Below are positions 43,722 to 63,616 of a stretch of 64,000 nt of DNA, piece by piece (the stretch's first letter is position 1; every line of letters begins with the position of its first letter). Position numbers and translations under genes: made by a program. The stretch is from Parapristionchus giblindavisi (lineage: Eukaryota; Nematoda; Chromadorea; Rhabditida; Diplogasteridae): positions 248,001 through 312,000 of the forward strand of contig CALSFV010000089.1 of NCBI GenBank assembly GCA_943737045.1. Reading direction: 5' to 3'. The notes beneath the pieces were generated by a model that saw only the letters and a program-made list of their open reading frames with translations, did no database searches and was not told the DNA's origin.

Positions 43722-46077
43722 TTAATGAGCAGCGGCAGCTTCCTGTTCGGCAATGAAGTCCTTCTTGAGTTTACCCATGAAGGTCTTCTTTTCGCTGGCA
43801 GTCTGGAAGCGACCGTGTCCGAACTTGGATGAGGTGTCGATCCACTTAAGGTTGATCTTCTCGAAAGCGACACGCTTGGTGAGGGTGCGGAGAGATTTGC
43901 GAAGAGTAATCGGACGCTTCTTGGGTCCAATAACGGCTCCCTTGATCATGAGGAAATCTTGCTTTACAATACCGTAATGAGGGAAGCCACCCTGCAAACA
44001 TAAATATTAGTATAAATAAAATATCGTAGGACGGAATGAAATGTTTTCTTTCACTCAGATAGTGATTGTCCACCAAATGATTCAGAATTGCAGATACATA
44101 AGTTCTTCATAGTGATATCAATTAGAATCAAAGAATTCAGAATTTATCGCTTACCATGGGGTTGATAGACTTCTCGGAGAGATCGAACTCGGTAGATCCA
44201 TTGGCCTTTCCTTCAGCAGTGAGCATAGATTTGCCGATACGGTAGATCTTCTTGTTGGTCTCGGTACGATGATGGTATCCCTTCTGTCCAGCACGAGCGA
44301 CAGTGAAGGACACACGGGAAGGATGCCAAGCTCCAATACAAGCGACCTTAACATTAATATTGAATAAGAGAAATGGGGGAAATAATTGCTAGCAACGCTA
44401 TTAAATTGCTCAGAACCGGTTATGATATCAGCAAAACCATTATGTCCACTACTTTCATTTTGGCAAGCATCATTGCAATTATATTAAATGTTAAAAATGC
44501 AACAACAAACCTTGCGGAGACCCTTATGAGTCTTGCGAGGAAGCTTCTTGGTATGCCATCTTGAGGTGACTCCCTTGAATCCGTGACCCTTGGTTACACC
44601 GATGGTGTCAACCATCTCGTCTTGAGAGAAGACCTGGTCGACGAGAACCTTAAACAGAAACGGTTATCGATTGCAAATGCAATAAAAGTTTAACAATACA
44701 ACATATTTTTAGGCTCAGAAGGAAGGCAGCATGACTGGGGGTGTTCGTCACAAATTTCTGACAGGCAACCAGTCTATCCATCATAGCCAATAAAAATACA
44801 AAAATATAAAATTTATCATACCTGTTTCTCGAGGTGCTCGCGTGCCCATTCGACCTTGTCAGCGATGGATCCTCCGTTGAGCTGGATCTCCATGATGTGG
44901 GCCTTCTTTTCACGATGCTTGAGAAGCTTTTGCTAAAATTATACATAATTAATACCACTATTTCTCGAAAACTATTTTAATGCGTTTATATATATTCGCA
45001 CTCAGAAGGAAGGCAGCATAAACTGGATAATGTTCGTCACCAAAAGTCTGACAGGCAACCAGTCTTTCCATCATTGTGCTTATTATATCAAATTTTCAAG
45101 ACACTAATGTTACCTGAGTGTGTACGATGACACGGATGCTAGAGCAGTACTTCTTCATCTTGTTGAGATCAGATTCGATGGCCTTCTTTCCATCATCATC
45201 TTGCCACTTCTTGGCGTACTTGGTGAAAGCCTTCTTCTTGCTCTTGTACCTGGAGCGTCGACGATTAGAAACTAGGCGGCAGTCAGAGGCTCCTAGCACC
45301 AATCATACAACTCCCATCGAAACAGGAGTGACGTCGGGCCGGGCGTGACTAGCACAACCCATAACCTTCATATGCAAAGCACAGAGGAAGGCGTCTACAG
45401 TGTGTTGTGAAATACATTTTACTATTCTCATGCACTCGAAAGCACAGCGGAGAACTAGTAAATGCGAGAGGCTGAAATAAGAGCATCGATTCAACAAACG
45501 TTGATAAACGTTAATCAACATCGATTAAACAAGCTCAGAAGGAAGGCAGCATGGACTGGGTGTTGTTCGTCACCAAAAGTCTGACAGGCAACCAGTCTTT
45601 CCATCATTGCTCGAACTCTCACATATCAAAAAAATCTGTACTAACCAGTTCTTGTAGAAACGTCTGCGGCAATCCTCAGAGAGGTGCTCAGCGAAGACAG
45701 TCTTGAAAGGACGAGGTCCCTGAGGGGTGTCGATGTATCCAACGACTCCGACGATGACGAGAGGAGGAGTCTCGATGATGGTTACGGCCTCGACGACTTC
45801 CTTCTTGTTGACCTTTGATCCAGGCTTGTCGCACTAGAAATGATAATTACATCATCTTTAATAACGTTTAATGTTTAGCACTTAAAAGCGATATTCTCAC
45901 CTCACGGACGATATGGGTCATACCAGCCTTGAAACCCATGAAGGCGGTAAGGTGGACGGGCTTGGAAGGATCATCCTTGGGGAATGACTTGACCTTTCCG
46001 GTATGGCGTTTTGAGCGCTTCTTGGGCGTGAAGCCCATGGAACCGTGTCTCGGAGCCGAAAACTTTCGGTGAGACAT
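43722..46077 (-). CDS. rpl-3: Ribosomal protein L3 (uL3), 7 exons, 403 residues
   Basis: Exons on the minus strand: 46077-45901, 45833-45646, 45249-45114, 44932-44822, 44648-44511, 44346-44155, 43991-43722, exactly 403 codons plus stop, the same length as the human protein. The start [38 protein letters not shown] in the middle (the conserved W and H that reach the peptidyl-transferase centre) and [18 protein letters not shown] near the end are diagnostic. The C terminus is EQEAAAAH. Codons are GC-richer than in neighbours, as expected for a highly expressed gene. TTTTTCAG ends 7 nt before the ATG, a good trans-splice site. Five of its six introns hold box C/D snoRNA candidates. Confidence 0.97.
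44051..44115 (-). ncRNA. Box C/D snoRNA candidate in rpl-3 intron 6
   Basis: Minus strand. Terminal stem TCAC/GTGA flanks a C box ATGAAGA (one mismatch to RTGATGA) and D box CTGA. An internal CTGA (D') and TGGTGGA (C') are present. The D' guide TATCTGCAATT is complementary to AATTGCAGATA, matching the conserved 5.8S rRNA segment GAATTGCAGA over nine bases. The fifth base from D' pairs with G of AATTG, the position methylated as Gm75 in human 5.8S. The D guide (CAATCACTAT) has no target I recognise. Confidence 0.55.
44404..44480 (-). ncRNA. Box C/D snoRNA in rpl-3 intron 5
   Basis: Minus strand, 77 nt. A perfect 6-bp terminal stem AATTGC/GCAATT encloses C box ATGATGC and D box CTGA. The element lies inside a 164-nt intron at a spacing typical for intronic C/D snoRNAs. 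The 12 bases before the D box (TATCATAACCGGTT) would guide 2'-O-methylation at the fifth paired base, the G of AACCG; I do not recognise the rRNA target. C' and D' are unclear. Confidence 0.75.
44711..44790 (-). ncRNA. SNORD83-like box C/D snoRNA in rpl-3 intron 4
   Basis: Minus strand. C box ATGATGG, D box CTGA, terminal stem GGCT/GCCT, C' box GTGACGA. The sequence before D (CATGCTGCCTTCCTT) is complementary to the universal 18S segment AAGGAAGGCAGCA. By the +5 rule it targets the A in AAGGA, equivalent to human 18S Am468. Nearly identical copies lie in introns 3 and 2. Confidence 0.85.
44998..45079 (-). ncRNA. SNORD83-like box C/D snoRNA in rpl-3 intron 3
   Basis: Minus strand. Terminal stem GCAC/GTGC, C box ATGATGG, C' GTGACGA, D box CTGA. 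The D guide (ATGCTGCCTTCCTT) is the same as in the other two copies, as is the 18-nt segment GACTGGTTGCCTGTCAGA after the C box. The middle differs (TTATCCAGTTT), showing the copies have begun to diverge outside functional parts. Confidence 0.87.
45530..45613 (-). ncRNA. SNORD83-like box C/D snoRNA in rpl-3 intron 2
   Basis: Minus strand. Five-pair terminal stem CGAGC/GCTTG (one G-U), C box ATGATGG, C' GTGACGA, D box CTGA and the same 18S guide as the copies in introns 3 and 4. It sits near the 5' end of a 396-nt intron, the longest in the gene, whose remaining part (45250-45529) is GC-rich and unexplained. Confidence 0.87.
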
Positions 46078-46084
46078 TTTACCC
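46078..46084 (-). promoter_or_regulatory. Putative spliced-leader acceptor of rpl-3
   Basis: On the minus strand CTTTTTCAG ends at 46084, followed by GGTAAA and the ATG at 46077. A strong U-rich 3' splice site immediately upstream of a start codon, without a matching coding exon before it, is the usual form of a nematode trans-splice site. A short non-coding first exon is the alternative. Confidence 0.55.
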
Positions 46085-46860
46085 TGAAAAAGAAAATGGC
46101 ATAAATATAAGGTCCAGTTAGCGAAAAAACGGCAAGTAGAGTTAAACAGTCTTGAAACAAAAAGAAAAGAATAATGTCTAGGAAAAAGTTTAGGCCAGTG
46201 AAATTAAATGCATACACCTACAGTATACCATTTCACGCAATTCAGGAATTTGCGCGAGTTTAAAATTTAGATATACCGTAGTAAGAAATCAGTTTGCGAT
46301 AATTCTTTTGTTTTGTATCATTCTAGCTAAGAAATTAGAGTTGCGTTTATTAATGCGCATTAAAAGCAGTTTGTAAGGTATATATATAGTCGTCATTTTG
46401 TGCTTACTAGTATCAGCGTGGCAAAAAATAGTAAGTAGATAATCCAGCTGCAATTTTATTTTAAGGCCCATAAAACTGTACTGCCTTTTGGCGATTTTCA
46501 ACAGTTCCCGCCAAAATATGATGATTAAAATATGTAATATATAAATATATAATATGTAATGAGTAATAACATACTATACGATAAATAAGTATGAAAATAT
46601 TAAAAATCGTTTGTTCTTTTAAAAGATTGGCTTCCATCAACAACAAAAAACCAATGAGATGCTAAAGATTTTTTTATTTTATTTAAAATTTCTGTACATG
46701 TATTTACCAAATATATGTAAATAGAATTTTCGTTGAAATGCCTGCTGAAGTGTGTCCTCATATAATTCAGTACGTATAAAAAACCAAACAAAAACATCGA
46801 CATTTTTATTATTAGGTTAGAGAAGTAAATTATAAAATCGGCCCGTGCTCAAATACATAA
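46085..46860. other. rpl-3 upstream region
   Basis: No gene is seen. A pyrimidine-rich tract precedes the acceptor on the minus strand and ACCTACAGTATACC lies near 46215. The distal half is AT-rich. The rpl-3 (or operon) promoter should be here; no canonical TATA box is evident. Confidence 0.35.
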
Positions 46861-48509
46861 CACGGGTCTCCTGTAAAAGTGTATCAAAATCGACCCCTTT
46901 TGCTACTAGGAAAAATTTTTTCTCTCGGATTTCGATGAAAATCGATTGGTGGATGTGGTTGGGGGTCAGGAGAAGGCATAGCGACTTGATTTGGCCAAAA
47001 TCGCAGATTATCGATTTTTTGTGATCTACCACGGAAATTGCCATAACTCGGTTCATTTTCATCGTACAGAGACCGGAAAGGTGTCATTTGAATCTTATTA
47101 GTATGCTCTCCAAAAAGTTTTTCGGAACACAATGGCGGAAACCCCGTCTTCAATGTGTTTCACCCGAAAAACTGATTTTTTGACTACAAAAGTGAATGTT
47201 TCTCGAAAATTTCTCAGAAACACAATGAATTTTATTGCACCAATGGACTCGCCGTACCAGATATAGGGTACGTATGTAGTTCATTTGACTTATCTCTGGC
47301 TTCCCGATATCGAAATACTAAGTACTCCCGGACTTTGTCATTTTTCTCAGAAAAATGGCTTTTTCGACCATAAATCGCTTCAAAATGGTCCTAGAAACTA
47401 TTTCAAAAAAGGAACATGAAGCTCTCAATAAGCACAACAAAATATATTTTTATGATTATCACGCTAGAGATGATCATTCCCGAGCTACAATACGATTTAC
47501 TCATTTGAGGGAAGAATCATTCCGAATTTTTGCGATTTTGATTCTGTACATTCGATATTTTAGTAATATAATTTTATCAAAAATAGCATGAGTTAGATTA
47601 CTTTCACACAACATAAAAAATTTACATAGAATAGAAATTGAGAATTCAACAGCGGTTTCATTTACTGATCGAATACGAGTTCAATAGATATGTCAGGGGC
47701 ATCATTCGTGAACAGATCGTTCTTCTCGTTGTGCATCCAATCGTAGATCTCGTCAGGGGTGATCCGAACATCCTCGTGTAGTGCCACTTCATCCTCGATG
47801 AATGCTCCATTCTACACACGAGAAAAAATTACAACAGAATCAAAATCGCAAAAATTGAATGATTCTTCCCTCAAATGAGTAAATCGTATTATAGCTCGGG
47901 AATGATCATCTCTAGCGTGATAATCATAAAAATATATTTTGTTGTGCTTATTGAGAGCTTCATTTTCCTTTTTTACAATAGTGTCTACGACCAATTTGAA
48001 GCGATTTATGGTAAAAAAAAACATTTTTTTGGAAAAAATGACTAAGTCCGGGAGTACTTAGTATTTCGATATGGGGAAGCCAGAGATTAGTCAAATGAAA
48101 TACATACGTACCCTATCTCTGGTACGGTGAATCCATTGGAGCAATAAAATTCATTGTGTTTCTGAGAAATTTTCGAGAAACACTCACTTTTCTATTCAAA
48201 AAATCAGTTTTTCGGGTGAAACACATTGAAGACGGGTTTTCCGCCATTGTGTTCCGAAAAACTTTTTGGAGTGCATGCTAATACGATTCAAATGACACCT
48301 TTCCGGTATCTGTACGATGAAAATGAACCGAGTTATGGCAATTTCCGTGGTAGATCACAAAAAATCGATAATCTGAGATTTTGGCCAAATCAAGTCGATA
48401 TTCCTTCTCATGACCCCCAACCTCATCCATCAATCGACTTTCATCGAAATCCGAGAGAAAAAATTTTTCCTAGTTGCAGGCGTTCATACACTTTTACCGG
48501 AGACCCGTG
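46861..48509. mobile_element. Foldback element FB-2 (1,649 bp) with exon-like cargo
   Basis: The ends CACGGGTCTCCTGTAAAAG / TTTTACCGGAGACCCGTG match FB-1. The flanking 4-bp duplication is ATAA (46857-46860, 48510-48513), the reverse complement of the FB-1 target TTAT. Arms are about 685 bp (to about 47546 and from about 47828). Sequence identity between FB-1 and FB-2 is mostly confined to the outer arm portions; inner arms differ. The spacer contains an open reading segment on the minus strand. It lies 122 bp from the stop of the MRP1-type gene. Confidence 0.87.
47661..47815 (-). pseudogene. Exon-like segment in the FB-2 spacer, possibly captured
   Basis: Minus strand: after an acceptor-like TGTGTAG the frame reads NGAFIEDEVALHEDVRITPD, continues through IYDWMHNEKNDLFTNDAPDI and ends ISIELVFDQ with a TAA. 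It is acidic, GC-richer than the arms and uses C/G-ending codons (GAG, GAC, CTG, GTG) like rpl-3. No start codon or donor is needed if this is a terminal exon. I do not recognise the protein. It could be a remnant of the element's own gene or a fragment taken from a host gene. Confidence 0.5.
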
Positions 48510-48630
48510 ATAAAGACTCAGACTGAAATGGTAAATTTAAAACTAAGACAATGAAAGCGTAAAATGTTTAAATAACAGATGTGGTATGCAAAGAATATGT
48601 CTATGTATGTAATGGGAAGTTGATGATAGA

Positions 48631-58794
<10,164 letters not shown>

Positions 58795-60151
58795 CTAAAA
58801 ATAGAATATGATCAATATGATTATAAATGAGAATATACTAACCACAATGCAGACATAGAAAAGATTGAGAGATTAATACTAATGAATGGATCTGAGTGTA
58901 ATTATTGTGAAATGATAATATAATATCCGGTGTTTAAGGACAAAGTTATAGAGTGGACGTGTGTTAAGGAGAGGGAGGGGGAGAGGGAGAGGGAGAGATG
59001 ATAAGACTGCAATAGGTTGATTGTATGAGAAGAAGAAGATTAGAAAGGGGAAGATGAGAGAGAAGAAGAATTGAGAGAGAATAGAGATAAAAAGGGAATA
59101 AGGACATCATTTGTGATTGGTTGATAGTAGATACAAAGAACATTATATACACACTTTTGGATAGAATATCAGAATGAATTAGATGAATGAATTGATGTTT
59201 ATTGATGTATATGAATAGAATGATGAGATGGAAATGGGAGAGGGATACAATTGAAAGGTGAATAGAAGTGAGAGTTGATTGTTAGTATTAAAGTGATAAG
59301 AATGACTGAATGGAAGATACATGTGGGGAGAAATAGAGAATTCTATAGAAAAGGTCATGATGAGAGAGTGGACTCTATCTTACAATGAAGATATAACACT
59401 AATCAGAATACATCGTATCCAAGTATTTGAAAACCATTAGAAGAACCCCTTGTATGGAACAAGAATAATCAGTCGTTTGGTGGGAACCATTCCTTTCCAA
59501 ATGGTTCTGTGCTTGGTAAAGGTCATTAAATTGTATAAATATAAATTAGAACTAGAACACACAGAATAACTTATTTGTATTGTAAATAATCAAGAGATCT
59601 TGGATCCATATGAGTTGCCTATTTCTAGTTCATTCCTTTTATTGATCGTGTGATAGATAAGTTGGTGTTGATGTACCTATCAGTTCATTCTTCTATCACT
59701 ACACACATTGAAATTCATTAAGATCTACCAGAATTGATTAGACTTCATAAGAATATCGTTAGCCATTAGATTTGTCTTATCTTATCACACAAATCATGGA
59801 TAGATTATGATTTTCTTACAAATATCTAAGAACTAAAAGGAAAAATACGGATTAGATAACTGTGTTGATTTAACTCCACTTATATTTTTACACAAGTACG
59901 TTTTATACGGACAATACATTCACTGAAAACTCTGAAAACTCCTTCCACACAGATCTTGTATATAAAATGAAAATGTCACTTTTATGTGGTTAGGAATAGT
60001 GAATATATTATGGATATTGTAGCAATTATTCTAATGTTACTAAAAAAATTTATATTATTCCTGAGGTGGTGTTCATTCATTTTCATTCATTTCCTTTATC
60101 ATTAATGGTCAATCATTATTCATCTATACTCATATTCTTTCTATATTGATC
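58795..60151. other. Divergent intergenic region of the MRP1-type and PDZ genes
   Basis: The two flanking genes are transcribed away from each other, so both promoters should be here. A GGGAGA-repeat tract lies at 58967-58997, 170-200 bp upstream of the MRP1-type start. No coding exon is recognised. Confidence 0.4.
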
Positions 60152-62038
60152 ATGGAAGATTCATCATCTGATCCTCTCTCTACTGTTATGTAAGTTACTA
60201 TATCGTATAGACTACCGTAACCCATCTTCTTCTCAGAACCAAACTCGATACTCACTTTTATGGATCGGAATTAACGGAGACAACGAAACTTCAACAACAA
60301 GAACTCACCATTACACTGACTAACCTTACTGGAAAAGTTAGTTATTTGATTACGGTAGTTCACAGTTGAACTACCGTAATTTTCTTCCATCCTATCTACA
60401 GTAATACTTTCTCTGTAGGATATTCGATGTCTCATTTTTGGTCGTAAAGAATATGTCATAGAACATATCGATAGTCCATGTCCTTCTAGTATTTCAAATA
60501 ACTTTATGGTCGGTGATGTCATTGTAAAGGTAAGGTATACTGTAGTATAACTATATCGATTCAATCTTACCGTAATCAGATTAATGGAAGATCACTCGAT
60601 CACCATTGTAATATAGCGAATCTGATGACTGCTAGGAATAAGGTTGGATTACTGTAAATTCATTATATACTGTAGATTTAATCTTTGATCTATTATGGAC
60701 TACCGTAATCATACGAAGACGAGCATATGCAAGTGTTCCATCGGAGTCACGATTGAGGATTACTTTGTCAGAAGTGAGAGATCAAAAGATCAAAGATCAA
60801 AAATCAAAGATCACTTCAGATATCTTTGACAAAGATGAAAGGATGCACATATCAGGTTATCACTTGTAATAAGGTATTTCCTTATTACTTACGTCATTAT
60901 CGTTCTGATTTGATCTTTGATCTTTGATCTCTACAGAATCTAGTTCGTCACGAAAAGCTCGCTGAGACAACATTCGGATTTAATGCAGTCCTCATTGGAA
61001 ATAAATTGGTCGTTGTAAGGGTACTGTATTCTATTGATTCAATCAATCAATAATATCATGATTTTGTAGATCACGAAACATTCAGCAGCTGAGAAGTTCT
61101 TTGCCATAGGGGATGCGATATTAGATGTAAATGGAAGAGTATTGAGACCATCCAATCCCTCTGATGTTAGGGTTATCAATCCTTTATTCCAGAGGTAAAA
61201 GCACTTCTGCCTTGTGCTCACGTAAGGTGATATTTCAGCCTAGGAGAGGTTACGATATTGATTGAGAGACCGGTCATTGCGAAATTGAGAAAAGACGCAG
61301 TTGCAGCAATGAAATCTTATCTGGTTCGTGGATATTGATTTAACAAAAGCGAGATCGCTTTTGAAGGTTTTATTGAGTACCGAACCAACAATGGCTCAAG
61401 ATAGTGTAGATATAGGAGTTAAAGCTGGGATGATGCATCAATTATTATGGAGGTTAGTTATTCATTATCATATTTGATCTTATTTCAATCAATATTTCAG
61501 ACGATTAAAACCAGTATCGATACTTCTTACCTCATTAGAATGTCGTCAAAGGGAAAAAGGAAGAAAGAAAAAGACAAAATCTCGTATTCGAAAGACTGGA
61601 GATACTTCTTCTATTGATTATAATAATACAGATGGTTTGTTTTATTTTACTATTCAATGTATTCGAATGTTATTTAGAATTGAACTAATCAATATTTATA
61701 TTAAGATAGTCGAGATTGTGATATGAGTAGATCGAATTGCAAATCAGTGATGGATAGAGTAGTGGTTGATGATCAACAGAAGAACTTTCTACAGATTTCA
61801 TCAGATGCATCCGAGAATCAAGAATTAGAGGTAGATCATTATCGATTAGATTTAGATTTATCAATAATAATTATAGAGAATTGGTTCTCGTTATTCTGAT
61901 GATGAATCTTCTTCAACACATGATAAGATTGATGTAAGTAAAGATTATGATACTTTTGATTTTATTGATTGATTATTTCAGAAGAAAATGATAAAAATGA
62001 AGAATTCGTCACTTGTCTCACTTCTTGAAACTGAATAG
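60152..62038 (+). CDS. Two-PDZ-domain protein, 14 exons, nematode-type family
   Basis: Exons: 60152-60189, 60237-60336, 60419-60529, 60580-60653, 60719-60773, 60820-60873, 60937-61014, 61070-61194, 61239-61323, 61367-61452, 61501-61634, 61706-61830, 61877-61933, 61982-62038; 392 residues. PDZ1 covers about residues 30-125: QELTITLTNLTGKDIRCLIF, then IDSPCPSSISNNFMVGDVIV and KINGRS. PDZ2 starts at TTFGFNAVLIGNKLVV, then SAAEKFFAIGDAILDVNG and GEVTILIERP. The carboxylate-binding GLGF loops are replaced by weak matches, so peptide binding may be altered. The C-terminal third is basic then Ser/Asp-rich (GRKKKTKSRIRK). I recall similar PDZ proteins as a multigene family in nematodes; the function is unknown. 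The exon 4 donor was chosen to keep frame into exon 5. Confidence 0.75.
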
Positions 62039-63616
62039 AAGAAGGTGTAAATCAACAAATTAGATTCGAAATCCGTTTCTCTCTTTGATAAATAAGAGAT
62101 TTCTATATCTTGATTGTTACACATATTTATTTATTTATTTATCATACATCGCGAAGTTGTTTCAGTAGAAAACGATATAAATGAAGAAGATTTGCACATG
62201 GAAATAAAAAAGGGGAGAATAAACCATATTCAAATTATGAAAGACTGCAGTGATTGGAATGATTGTATTAACATTTATTCATTGGAAAGCAAGAAAGGAA
62301 AGAAGTGAATAGAATCGTGATTCCTTCAACGTCAGTAATAGATGAAGTTATTAATAAATTGTATCCGTTTCCCTCTTTGATAGATTTGTTAGGTTTTTTT
62401 GGTATATCTTGAATTAGCACATTTATCACAGAATTACGAAGATCTACTCTATATGGAATTTATTAATCTGAATAATACTTGAGAGACTTCAATAATAAAT
62501 GTAATGAATTGAAATGACAGTCTTCTGTCAAGTAATGTCACTTTAAATCACTTTAAAAGCACGTCAGATGAATTCTATCTAGGTCATTGGAATATTAATG
62601 AAGTTATGCAACCATACAAAATTGTTCCTCTTTAAACGAATTTCATTCAACAGTGGTTTTCACATTGAATAAAGAGTTAAAATTTATGTTTATAGTAGCG
62701 ATCGCTTAGCTGTTTGGGAGGCTACATGAGAGGACATAGTAACAAAAAATATTGTTGAGTCTGTATAGTTTTTTTTTACAAAAATATCAACAAAAAAAAT
62801 ACCACACCATTTAAAAAATTTGAATCACTGCACTATTTGAAATTGTTTTTTTTTTTCGCGGAAATATTAAGAGACAGGCTCCGTAATTATTTACCATTTT
62901 GAGCATTCCCCGGAATTTCCCCTAGCAAAAGGATTCAGGCCTCCACGCTTTCATGGTGGAAGGTGGCCTGGCTCCTATTTACAAAAGTGTAGTGATTGAG
63001 GCATTCGGTCTCCAACGCGGCCAACGGCAAAATTCCAAAGTCGAAAAAATGGCAAACTTCGAAAAATCATATTTTGCGAATGAAACCAGTTAGCCTCGAT
63101 ATTGTTTCACGGTATAGTTGGTCATCTCAAAACTGCGTGAAAACACTAGGAACATCGAATTGTGGACGTCTACAAACAGGTTTTTCAGCATTTCCGCGAG
63201 GTTTTCACCCAGTCAATATCAATTGACCGGAAGTCCCTATAGCACATAAAATAGCCCACACGATTCTGCACCAACTAAACACAATTTCAAACGAATCGCG
63301 ATTATTTCAGTATTTTTTAAAAATCAAAATGTGCTTTTTGGGGCTGTTTTTTCGCCCCCAGACCACTTTCCTGGAGGGAATTGGATATGTTCTGCGTATC
63401 ATACGACATTATGAGATGGGCTGAGTAAGAATCCACTACAACTCAGACGACTGGCGCGCTCCTGGAAAAGTCGATTTCCATGACCATGTTCATGGTCCGA
63501 AAATCTCGAAATTTTTCATGACTGGAAAAGCTTCTTTCTTGTGGTCATCATGAAGCATGCTCACTGTGAATCACTACGAAATAGTTTTCATCGTTCCATC
63601 GATCTGTTAAAATTTT
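62039..63616. other. Intergenic, with transposon fragments
   Basis: No exon-like coding is seen. The block CCGTTTCTCTCTTTGATA (about 62073) recurs diverged at about 62367, suggesting a small local duplication of the PDZ gene 3' region. 62650-62880 is a fragment of the MITE family seen at 57889. Near 62937-62970 AGGCCTCCAC and GTGGAAGGTGGCCT can pair as a hairpin. Confidence 0.4.

Noticed and set aside
44373..44564. 63-codon plus-strand open frame over rpl-3
   Set aside because: It is antisense to intron 5 and exon 5 of rpl-3 and overlaps the snoRNA; a shadow frame.
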